Shown here piece after piece: positions 36,758-45,354 of a DNA stretch of 64,000 bases (position 1 is its first letter; each line of letters begins with the position of its first letter). A program made the position numbers and the translations under genes. The notes under the pieces were generated by a model, which searched no databases, was not told the origin of the DNA, and worked only from the letters and a program-made list of their open reading frames with translations. Source of the stretch: JAHDHW01 sp965220465 (GTDB lineage: Bacteria > Bacteroidota > Bacteroidia > Chitinophagales > Saprospiraceae); contig CBDCPZ010000022.1 of the NCBI GenBank assembly GCA_965220465.1, positions 1 through 64,000 on the forward strand. Direction: 5' to 3'.

Positions 36758-37889
36758 CGATTCTTCAGAACCCGTCAAGGGTATATAAACGGGCCCTCTT
36801 CTCGCGGCCTTACCAAAGCCCGCCATTGACTGAACCTGAATAATCGTTGATGAGGTATTTACGAGGTATTTTTAACCTATTTTTATTAACGAAGGATTAT
36901 TGTTATACTGTCCTAAGAAATGGGGTAAGTACAAAGTTACTACTGATGTATTATGATCACTTTGCACAAATCGTTTTACTACATTATTAGCACTTAGTTT
37001 ACTCCGAATCAAAAAAGGAAGCCCTCTTTGATAATGTTCATATATTATTTCAAAAGTTGCAAAGTTTCTATCATATATGCTTAGTACATTATCAGTTACC
37101 TCATCCAATTGTTTGAGAGCAAAACTTTTTTCACCTTCACCAATAGGGCCTATTTTAGTATTTATAATTATCTCATTCAATAAATCATATCGTCCTACAA
37201 TCCTTGCCATGGGATAGGATTGATGTTGATTCGATAATGTTCCAAACTTTTCTCTCAATGCCTCATGGTCTGTTAAGTATAGGGTAGTTCCATCTACACC
37301 TTGTAAAACAAAGCCCTTCCACAATACCAATCCTTCATCGTTGTTGCTATAGTAGCTTTTCAATAATGCTTTATTCCATTGTTCAAAATAATCTTCTCTC
37401 AGTTTATACCGTGCCTGGCTGAAAGCACTCTTTGTACAGATCAACTCTGATGAGTTTATTGATTCAAAATAATCCTCTAATTCAATACTTAAACTTCTCT
37501 TTGGTAATTGTAATAGAAATAAAACTATTGCTGAAAAACTTAACTTTTTTGCTCTGGTAAACGCTCCTTCTTTTGTAACATACTTAGCCATATCTAATTG
37601 GGATGCTTCAAAAAAAGATCTGACCTCTTTTATAATTTGTACATTTGTCTTTAACATTTTTATTGAGTTAGATGATTTGTGAATTTGGTTTTCACCTAAA
37701 AATCATCTAACTTTTTTTATTTCTGAAACTGATTCTCATATTTTTTATATTCTAACTTAATGACATTGAGCACCCGCACCCACCTATTTTGTCCTTCCAA
37801 TCCCGCATTTAAAATCTTTATTCCAACTTAAATTAATGAACTAAAAATGGAGCTTGTGAAAGTAAATAATATTAGAACCGTGTCAGGAG

Positions 37890-37930
37890 AAAAATAAAAA
37901 AAGAACCTCCTCCGCTTTGCGGAGGAGGTT
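37890..37930 (-). terminator. Terminator of the large T9SS protein gene, copy 1
   Basis: A perfect 12-bp stem AACCTCCTCCGC/GCGGAGGAGGTT with a TTT loop. On the minus strand it is followed by a T-rich run, about 50 bp past the stop of the 37978-43851 gene. A matching copy lies after the paralogue at about 45116-45142. Confidence 0.85.
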
Positions 37931-37977
37931 GTCAAAATATATGATCTCATGAAAAATTACTATTTCATAAATGGTGT

Positions 37978-40900
37978 CTAGTCAATTAGCACCATTTTTT
38001 TGGAAGCAATGTGTTCAGCATTTTCCAGCTGATAATACAATACACCACTGCTTTGTAGTTCGCTACGATTAATGCTGATCTCGTTGTAACCTTTTGAATA
38101 ATCATCTTCGATTGACTTGATTACACGGCCTGAGATGTCATAAACAGTAAATGTAGCTTTTCCACTTTCTGGTAGATAGAATCCAACGACAGTCTCATCT
38201 TTAAATGGATTCGGTTGGTTCTGGTATAATTCAAATTGCTCTGTAGCAATTGCTCCGTTTTCATCAACAAATGCAAGCGCCAAATCTAATACACCACGAT
38301 TGTCATAAGCTTCCGCTTTTGTAAACCTGGAGTTTAGACTGATCAAATCACTGAGTTGACCATCTTCCATTGCTGTGAATGAGAAACTGAATAATACCTT
38401 TCCATTTTCTAGTGATTGTGCTTCACTGTTAGCATTCCAGCTTGCAGTGATTATCCCATCATTCAATTTGTGTAAACCGAAGTTTCCTTCGCTGAGGTTA
38501 TCCAAATCTCCCGCATTTACTTCGTTGAAAACAATCGCTTCTGTATTGTAATTCAAGGTAAACTGGAAACCTTCAACCTGATCGAAATCCTTCGCTTCGA
38601 AGTCAAACTGGTACGTTTCACCAGCTGTCAAATCTTGATCAGCCAAAGTGAATACCAATTCGCCATCAGTGTTACGATCATCAGCATTCATCAAATCATT
38701 TGCAGCAGCGCTACAGTTGACATCTCCGATCTTAACGCCCACGAAATTGGCAATTTCATCTTCTGAAAGCCCATTGATAGTGAATAACTCAGGGAAAGAA
38801 GTCGCAAAAGGATCAGTTGGATCAGGGAATACAAAATCAGCATCCACAAAACGCCATGACGTATTGTTCGTGAATTCATCATCAATGAACAAGATAACTT
38901 TACGCAATGTTACCAGGTCAATCGTCGAAACAGTACCGGAATGGTTAACATCCGCAGCAATGATCTTGTAAGGAGTTTGCAGCAATTCAAATTGCAAAAT
39001 ATGCTTGCTGATCAATACCAAATCATAAGTAGATACCCCATTAAGGACATTGTCATCTCGTTCAGGGGTAACAACATAGTTTTCAATACTTGGTAAATTG
39101 AAACCAAAAGTTCCATCATCACCTGTTGTAGCCACGTCCAACATATTAACTCCTTCTACTTCTACATCTACATGTTCCACTTCAGCACCCTCTTCGTTGG
39201 CTATGCCTCCGGAGACGTTGAATGTTGGTGGAGCACTGCAACTATAAGTAACATCAAAAGTTCTGGAATTAGGATTGCCATCGAGCGCGGGGTTACCATG
39301 TGCAAAGAGATCTCTTACGGTAACGGTAATAGTTGGTGGAAACGGCCCTCCTGGACAAGTTACCATATCAGTAGAGTATTCAATCGTTAATGCACTTGGT
39401 AGAGTACAATTGTCGTCAAGACTTGCAGGATCAAGAAACAGGTAATCATAATCGGCAATAATTAACGTCCCGTTTGGGCCTGGGCTTGGAAGTGAAACTG
39501 CAAATGGCTTCCAAGCTACACTAGGAGTAGTATTGTCAATAATATTCACTTCTCTTTCACAAGTTGTACCATCCAAAAGATGAATATAAATGGTTTTTGG
39601 AGTGGGTTCATTATTAACAATATCATCACAAGAAAAAGGTAGAAAATCCACCGCATTTGCTGTTACTCCATCTAATGACAACTTAAGTCCTGAAGGAGGG
39701 ATAACATCATATAGCTCTTCATCTGAATTTGGAGGATTCGGGTAGTTTGGATGATTTGTATAATTTGCATAAAGTAAATAATCTGCTGTACTTGCTCCTA
39801 CATCAATAGGAAATGGTCCAGCTTTCACATTATCACAAGTAAAAGTACCTACGGTCACTACATACTCACAGGTTTCAAAATTACCACAAGCATCAGTTGC
39901 TGTAAAGACAACCTCATACTCTCCAGTAGGAAGTTCGTTCGGTGAATCTCCAGTCGGAATTGTTACTATAACACCTGGTGTTGGAATATCCTCAAAATCA
40001 TCAAGAGGAACACCAGGATTATTAGTGTCATAAATGGAATAAGTAATAGTGACACCAGGGATCTCGACGGCATAATCATCTGTACAATCTTCTGCCGAAA
40101 CTTCAAACTCTAAATCTACCCCTAGTTCAACTTCAGAAGCTGATATAATGTCACAATCTAAAACAGGGGCCACATTATCAACAACATAAATAGTCTGAGC
40201 ATCATATTTTTTAATAAATGATGGAGGTGAAGTACACCAACTATAAATTCCCCAGTATCGTATCACCTTAAAGCAATAGTCATCTCCTGCAGGAGTAGTT
40301 CCTGATGTACCTAAAATCTCATCAGGCTTCCATCGAGAGGCTGATACCATATTTGCATCACAACCTACATATGTGTCCCAATTCGGTCCATCAATATTAG
40401 TATCTACATCGTCACAATCCGCAGTTACTGTAGTTTCTGGAGGAACAACATAATCGCCATCCGGATCGAAAGGTGTTGGATTTGTAACGTTAAGGGTTTG
40501 CAGGCAGGTGATTTCGATTCCACCAATAGTTGCTTTCCATGTCCTTTCAATCGTACCTACACCACAAATAATATCTACATCGTCAGTATAAGTTGCAGTA
40601 ACTTCTTCACAAACATTAGCAGCAATTGCAGCTCCGCCTGTATTCGATAAATCATCTTTATCCTTATCACAAGTTAAATCTTGGTTAGGAGGACAATAGG
40701 AAAAGAACGGACCTGCTTCATCCTGTGCTTCGACAAGCACTGTACAAAATCCTTTCAAACCATTAATATCCGTTACTCTCATTTGAACTGGAATAGACTT
40801 TCCTAAATCACAACATTCAAATTCAACATAATCACCAAAAGGACCATCAAGAGCATTGTCATCACAATCCATTAATCTTCTGACTTCTATTTTTTGAATT

Positions 40901-43851
40901 CCACAATTGTCATGACTGTTATTATTAAATGAATTAGCATAGACTTTTGTCGTTAGCGACACAGGATTCAGGCCTGGAACAGGTTTTTTGCAAATAGCAG
41001 TAGGTGGTTCTATATCTTCAGCTTTAACCTTGAATGTACAAAAGTCAAAGTTATCACAACCATCAAAACCTTTGTAAGTTATCGTTGCTGTCACATTGAC
41101 TGGCAAATTGGATAACTTATATTTCCCATTAGGAAGCGGTGTTAAAACGCCCGCTGTCGTTGTTGCTGTAAAATGTGTATTTGAATTGGAACAAACATCA
41201 TCGATAGTTGGCTCGGGAAGCTCATCGACCGTTGCGATACAACCAGTTCCTACATTTGCCGTCATATCAGGAGGGCATGTCACCGTTGGTTTCTTATCAT
41301 CAACTACTGAAATAATCTGTTCACACATTGTCATTTCTCCTGGATCACAATTATCAGTGAACATCCAGGTTCGCTTAAAAGTTACATTTCCTTCACAATC
41401 AGGATCCGGCACCACTATGTCTTCATAGAGTAGCCCATCATCATCATTTGGAATAAGGCCAAAACCACATACTCCATTAATTGGAAATCCATTGTAATTC
41501 GGTTCACCTGTAAGAATCGGAAGAGGGTGTCGATATCCATTAATGTCTACATATGAGTTGCTGTCATCAAGATCTTCACAATGTAGTACCGATGTATTTG
41601 TAACCATAGGAAGAGGATCACCACAAGTCCAAATCGGAGCACCACAGCTCGGCGGCGGTAGAGCTGCATCATAAGGTATAACATTCCCTTCACAGTCATA
41701 AATAGTGTTAATCGGGTTAAGACAAAGTGGGTTCACGGATACAACCAATACGAGTTCACCGTCATAAGTACATTTACTTACTTCAGCTCCACAGGTAAGC
41801 GCATCACAATCTTTAATCAAATTTTGCAACCAAAGCGATTGCAATGCAATCAAAGGATCATCATCATCGTCACAAACAAGTTTTACAAAATTGGAAGGAC
41901 ATTTAATTTCTTCTTCTTCAGGGCGTGTCAAACAGATTGTTTGAATACATGGAGGATCAGTTACATTGCCATGGGAATCTGTAGCTTTCCAAACTCGATA
42001 AAGGTATTGATAACAGTCTTCATTTTCATCGTCATCGTAATCGCAATTTTTATCTGAAAAGTATTGATTCATTAATACAGCAGTAATCAATTCATCATCA
42101 CAATTGTCCTTAGCTTTTGGTTGAGCATAATCTGCCTCAATTTCTATGGAGGCAGCGGTCACTGTTCCTGCAATACTGCTATGATTACTTATTCTAATTT
42201 TCCATATTCCGGCAGCAATTTTAGGAGTACCTACGCTTGTCTCAAAATCGAATAATGTTAATGGAAGAGGAATAGTTGGGTCAGTATTATAAGTACCAGT
42301 TTTACCCGGAGCTATTCCATTACATTTTGCATCAAAATCAGCATTGGTAGCGACTGCTTCATCATCAAAAGTGACAGCAGCATTAGCAAAAGCACAAGGT
42401 AATGCACTAGTCCCGAATAATGCAACTATAGCCCCGTCAGGGTTTTCAATTACAGCTGATAATTCTTCTATATTGGGATGTGTAATATCCAGGGAAACGT
42501 TAACATCAAGTACTTCAAGATAATGACAAACATCGAAAGTCAATTCGACTTCTCCTGGGGAAATTCCATTATGTGCAGGAATGTTGTCAACAGAAAGAAC
42601 TTCTTCTGGGTCAAAAGTTTGCGTAATCCCAGTAATTGCTGAAGGATCCAAATCAGCTGTACAGCTTATGGTAAAGTCGGCACAGCAAAGCTCAGGAGGA
42701 GTTTTTTCTTCAACAGTTACCCAACCCCAACAAGTCTGACCTGTTTCAGGATCCGTTACTTCCATTTTTAACTGTACACCAATGTATTCATCATCAATAT
42801 CTGGGCTTCCAGGGATTATAATACCAAACGCATCTTTTATCACAACATTGAAATGATCAAAGCAACCATAATGATCACCTTTTAGTAAATCACCAGCATG
42901 TGCAGTATATATACAATCATCCCCCAATTGAGGGAAGATTTCATCACCGGGCACACAATCGTCATCTCCTTCATTCTCAATCACTGTAATATTAAATTCG
43001 CAAGATCCGGGCACACCATTTTTAGTTGCTGTACACATAATTTCATGAACCCCAATTGGAAAGGCATCACCGGAATTTACAGGGTCTCCATTTCCTAAGA
43101 AGCCGCCAGAAATATATACACATTCTATAGTTGCAACTCCACAACCTCCTTCTACTTCTGCGTCAAAGTTCACGTTTGCTTCGCATTCACCAGAAGATAA
43201 TTGAATCACTTTATCTTCACAATCCATTATTAACTCACAAGACATCGATAAATCAAAATTTAACGTCGCAGATCCAGAGCCATCTACAAGCACATAATAA
43301 GTAGCTCCACAAATGGAGGTGAAAGTGACCTCAGATTTTGTACCAGCGTTAATGTCATCATTACTTGCAACACAGTATAAGTTGGTGCAGGTATTCCAAT
43401 ATACTCTTAACTGGGTGTTGAAACTTAAATCTGTTCCTGGGTTATCAGTCGACAGAGTAACACTGGAACCATCCCCGACCAAGGTGTACCAAACACCATT
43501 TCCTACATCAGCGACACCGAAACAATTTGGTGCATTATCAACAGTCGCCCCCAAAGTTGACCCCGAGATAATATCCCCACAGGTAATCGGTTCGGCATCA
43601 ATACAATCATCATTGGCTTGAGCTCCTGCCAATTGGCTAAAAATCATAAACAAAGCCATCCCAATGACTTTGCTAAAGCCTGTAAAGGCTTTTACCGTTT
43701 CGAGCACTCCTTTTTTGGAGTCGAAGCGGATTTTTACATCTGTGCTCTGATTGTTGGTCAAAGTCTCATCCGATCCCTTTCCAGACATGCTGTATCTTGT
43801 AAGGGGGACAGATTTCTCAGAATGATAAGTGTTTTGTTCATTTACATTCAT
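37978..43851 (-). CDS. Giant T9SS-sorted multi-domain surface protein (paralogue A)
   Basis: A 1957-residue protein. About 57 residues precede the hydrophobic signal core (IGMALFMIFSQLAGAQA at about 63-79) and include SVPLTRYSMSGKG, also present in paralogue B. Then come a PPC-like domain (VWYTLVGDGSSVTL, YYVLVDGSGSATLNF), a P/homo-B-like domain near residues 440-590 (VSLDITHPNIEELSAVIENP, IWKIRISNHSSI), repeated HYR-type Ig domains (KPTVTCPPDMTANVGTGC), a dockerin near 1630-1720 (ADVNHSGTVSTIDLVTLRK), a cohesin-like domain (YQFDFEAKDFDQVEGFQFTL) and a final T9SS sorting domain (YQNQPNPFKDETVVGFYLPE). It is very cysteine-rich. Probable role: a large secreted adhesin or matrix protein. Its last about 420 residues are almost identical to paralogue B. 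Confidence 0.9.
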   Translation of the reverse strand: MNVNEQNTYHSEKSVPLTRYSMSGKGSDETLTNNQSTDVKIRFDSKKGVLETVKAFTGFSKVIGMALFMIFSQLAGAQANDDCIDAEPITCGDIISGSTLGATVDNAPNCFGVADVGNGVWYTLVGDGSSVTLSTDNPGTDLSFNTQLRVYWNTCTNLYCVASNDDINAGTKSEVTFTSICGATYYVLVDGSGSATLNFDLSMSCELIMDCEDKVIQLSSGECEANVNFDAEVEGGCGVATIECVYISGGFLGNGDPVNSGDAFPIGVHEIMCTATKNGVPGSCEFNITVIENEGDDDCVPGDEIFPQLGDDCIYTAHAGDLLKGDHYGCFDHFNVVIKDAFGIIIPGSPDIDDEYIGVQLKMEVTDPETGQTCWGWVTVEEKTPPELCCADFTISCTADLDPSAITGITQTFDPEEVLSVDNIPAHNGISPGEVELTFDVCHYLEVLDVNVSLDITHPNIEELSAVIENPDGAIVALFGTSALPCAFANAAVTFDDEAVATNADFDAKCNGIAPGKTGTYNTDPTIPLPLTLFDFETSVGTPKIAAGIWKIRISNHSSIAGTVTAASIEIEADYAQPKAKDNCDDELITAVLMNQYFSDKNCDYDDDENEDCYQYLYRVWKATDSHGNVTDPPCIQTICLTRPEEEEIKCPSNFVKLVCDDDDDPLIALQSLWLQNLIKDCDALTCGAEVSKCTYDGELVLVVSVNPLCLNPINTIYDCEGNVIPYDAALPPPSCGAPIWTCGDPLPMVTNTSVLHCEDLDDSNSYVDINGYRHPLPILTGEPNYNGFPINGVCGFGLIPNDDDGLLYEDIVVPDPDCEGNVTFKRTWMFTDNCDPGEMTMCEQIISVVDDKKPTVTCPPDMTANVGTGCIATVDELPEPTIDDVCSNSNTHFTATTTAGVLTPLPNGKYKLSNLPVNVTATITYKGFDGCDNFDFCTFKVKAEDIEPPTAICKKPVPGLNPVSLTTKVYANSFNNNSHDNCGIQKIEVRRLMDCDDNALDGPFGDYVEFECCDLGKSIPVQMRVTDINGLKGFCTVLVEAQDEAGPFFSYCPPNQDLTCDKDKDDLSNTGGAAIAANVCEEVTATYTDDVDIICGVGTIERTWKATIGGIEITCLQTLNVTNPTPFDPDGDYVVPPETTVTADCDDVDTNIDGPNWDTYVGCDANMVSASRWKPDEILGTSGTTPAGDDYCFKVIRYWGIYSWCTSPPSFIKKYDAQTIYVVDNVAPVLDCDIISASEVELGVDLEFEVSAEDCTDDYAVEIPGVTITYSIYDTNNPGVPLDDFEDIPTPGVIVTIPTGDSPNELPTGEYEVVFTATDACGNFETCEYVVTVGTFTCDNVKAGPFPIDVGASTADYLLYANYTNHPNYPNPPNSDEELYDVIPPSGLKLSLDGVTANAVDFLPFSCDDIVNNEPTPKTIYIHLLDGTTCEREVNIIDNTTPSVAWKPFAVSLPSPGPNGTLIIADYDYLFLDPASLDDNCTLPSALTIEYSTDMVTCPGGPFPPTITVTVRDLFAHGNPALDGNPNSRTFDVTYSCSAPPTFNVSGGIANEEGAEVEHVDVEVEGVNMLDVATTGDDGTFGFNLPSIENYVVTPERDDNVLNGVSTYDLVLISKHILQFELLQTPYKIIAADVNHSGTVSTIDLVTLRKVILFIDDEFTNNTSWRFVDADFVFPDPTDPFATSFPELFTINGLSEDEIANFVGVKIGDVNCSAAANDLMNADDRNTDGELVFTLADQDLTAGETYQFDFEAKDFDQVEGFQFTLNYNTEAIVFNEVNAGDLDNLSEGNFGLHKLNDGIITASWNANSEAQSLENGKVLFSFSFTAMEDGQLSDLISLNSRFTKAEAYDNRGVLDLALAFVDENGAIATEQFELYQNQPNPFKDETVVGFYLPESGKATFTVYDISGRVIKSIEDDYSKGYNEISINRSELQSSGVLYYQLENAEHIASKKMVLID

Positions 43852-43860
43852 GAAATTAAA

Positions 43861-44560
43861 ATTTAGAGTTTGTTAATAAAAAAATGTTTGTTTAAATCCA
43901 TAAGACGATCAGGGGCATAAAAATCCCAGTCCCGTGACAGTGTAATTACTGTTAGGGTTAATCGAATTAACTCTTTATTTTTCATGAAATCATTAAAGTG
44001 CTGTGCACTTGCTGCATCCGCTTAAAAGTTGAAATACAACAAAACCACTGCATTACTGTCTACCAATGTTTTGGATAGTCAGATGCAATAGTTGCACAGA
44101 ATTGCAGGCTTTCCGAATGTTCAGAAGGCCAGCTCGGTTGTTGGGACAATACCGGGATTAAAAAGTTTCTAACGCCCTCGAACCCCTTCCACGCTTGCGT
44201 TTTTGCTTAGGCTCAAACGCAAACCGGAGATTCTCCCATGATCTTAGAATCCAAATCTGATCAACAGACCTTTAGGGATAAAAGGGCGTAGAACTAATAT
44301 ATACGTAAATCCCAGATTGTAAAATTTGTATAAGCAGAATTCAAAAGGAGTTGTAGCGAAGTAATCCTTTGGGCTTGATAACCATACTTTACAAAAATGT
44401 AAATGCATTGTCACAATACCTGCGCATTAGCAGATTTCTGCTTTAAAATCGGTTAGAGGGATGTTTGATAAGTAAAAATCGGTTTTAAAATAGTCCTGAT
44501 ACTTTCTGCGAAGAAGTACTGCATCAGAACTTGGACACATGATAAGCCGTATTATAAAAT
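43861..44560 (-). other. Duplicated upstream leader of paralogue A
   Basis: About 700 bases upstream of the start that align along most of their length with the leader of paralogue B (50211-50935). Shared words include CCACTGCATTACTGTCTACC, AGTCAGATGCAATAGTT, GCTTTAAAATCGGTTAGAGG and GAAGTACTGCATCA. No conserved reading frame is seen. The nested hairpin listed separately lies inside it. The remaining part to 45353 holds the cloverleaf-like element, the terminator of paralogue B and the small insertion listed below. Confidence 0.6.
44171..44289 (-). ncRNA. Candidate structured leader RNA, copy A
   Basis: The outer arms AACGCCCT and AGGGCG lie about 110 bases apart and enclose an inner stem TTGCGTTT/AAACGCAA. 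The same outer and inner arms occur in copy B at 50518-50635, at the same distance (about 320-440 bases) upstream of the start codon. The rest of the sequence differs between copies. Regulatory function is inference. Confidence 0.45.
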
Positions 44561-44910
44561 AAATTAATACTGCTTTCTAAATTTTAGTGACAGTATAAAG
44601 AATGAATTGATTTTGCAAAGGAGTGAATCTTCTTCTTTTCCGTTTTCATCAAAGGACTTATAATAGCTAAGATAGCAGGATTTGATAGGCTTGGCTTTAG
44701 AAAATTCATGAATGAGAAACTTCATTTTTTAGTGACATGGGATCGGTAAGATTTTTAGAGGGATTTTTTAGGATAAATTGCTGTAAATGGGTTAGGGTTG
44801 TAGTTGTTGAAGGTTTTAAAAAATATCGATTGAGCATGACTTTAGAATTTTGTTTATAGAACATATTAAATAACTGATGTCACGCAGAAAATACTATACA
44901 AGCTTGTTTT

Positions 44911-44998
44911 GAACTCCCTAAATCCCTCTTAAAAGAGGGACTTTCTAGAAAGTCTCCCTTGTAGGTTCTCCTCTTCCTAAGAGGAGATAGAGGAGTTC
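44911..44998. repeat. Cloverleaf-like set of nested palindromes
   Basis: The outer arms GAACTCC and GGAGTTC enclose three perfect hairpins: TCCCTCTTAAAAGAGGGA, GACTTTCTAGAAAGTC and TCTCCTCTT/AAGAGGAGA. The set sits in a gene-free region. It resembles dispersed palindromic intergenic units rather than a terminator. Confidence 0.7.
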
Positions 44999-45102
44999 AA
45001 CCAAAGCCGAATATTATCCATTCAGGACCAACGCGTAACTTCAGTTAATGAACTAAAAATGGAGCTTATGGAAGCAAGTAATATTAGAACCGTGTTAGGA
45101 GA

Positions 45103-45142
45103 AAAGTAAAAAAAGAACCTCCCCCGCAAAGCAGAGGAGGTT
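45103..45142 (-). terminator. Terminator of the large T9SS protein gene, copy 2
   Basis: The hairpin AACCTCC...GGAGGTT, followed on the minus strand by a T8 run, is the counterpart of the terminator at 37890-37930 but has inner mismatches. It is separated from the stop codon by the small insertion at 45186-45354. Confidence 0.7.
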
Positions 45143-45185
45143 ACCAAAATATATGATCTCATGAAAAATTACTAATTCATAAATG

Positions 45186-45354
45186 GTGGTTTAGTGTTCT
45201 GTCAAGTTCAAATTGTCGGCAGTCTTTGGCGTATTTTGAAGCTGTACTTCGTTAAAAATACTCGTCGTAGCTTTGGCTATGCCTGCGTTTTTTGCCTTGT
45301 TCATGCCCAAAACACACTCAAATCTTACTCGACATTTAAACATTGACAAACCAC
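45186..45354. mobile_element. Small MITE-like insertion (about 165 bp)
   Basis: In paralogue A the sequence runs ATGGTG straight into CTAGTCAATTAGC. Here about 165 extra bases sit between the same flanks. The insert starts GTGGTTT and ends AAACCAC, a 7-bp inverted repeat. It carries no gene. It lies directly against the stop codon of paralogue B, pushing its terminator away. Confidence 0.6.

Larger units (their letters stand above)
35545..36927 (+). mobile_element. IS3-family insertion sequence inside the IS4 element
   Basis: A 1383-bp element with imperfect terminal inverted repeats (left TACCCCAAAAAATAGGACA, right TGTCCTAAGAAATGGGGTA) and a 3-bp target duplication AGT at 35542-35544 and 36928-36930. 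It encodes orfA and orfB on the plus strand with a -1 frameshift site between them. Both reading frames are intact, so it may still be active. Confidence 0.92.
34937..37657 (-). pseudogene. IS4-family DDE transposase, split by an IS3-family element
   Basis: The N-terminal part (36928-37657) and C-terminal part (34937-35541) are separated by the inner IS. Joining them with one copy of the AGT target duplication gives 1335 bases in a single frame, 444 residues, reading ...VVTLYYNFHATKSA... across the junction. The N-terminal part has LQGVDGTTLYLTD (first catalytic Asp) and LSIYDRNFATFEI (second Asp). The C-terminal part has the YREK signature: Y..R...E......K in YNKRWGSEICFDVLKNKL. All hallmarks of an active IS4-family enzyme remain, so the copy was probably functional until the inner insertion. 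Confidence 0.88.
34905..37769. mobile_element. IS4-family insertion sequence, itself interrupted
   Basis: The ends are inverted repeats sharing CAATGTCATTAAGTTA (left from 34906, right ending at 37768). An 8-bp direct repeat GCACCCGC flanks the element at 34897-34904 and 37770-37777, which is the expected target-site duplication. With the inner IS3-family element and one AGT copy removed, the outer element is about 1.48 kb. It carries one transposase on the minus strand (34937-37657). Confidence 0.88.
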
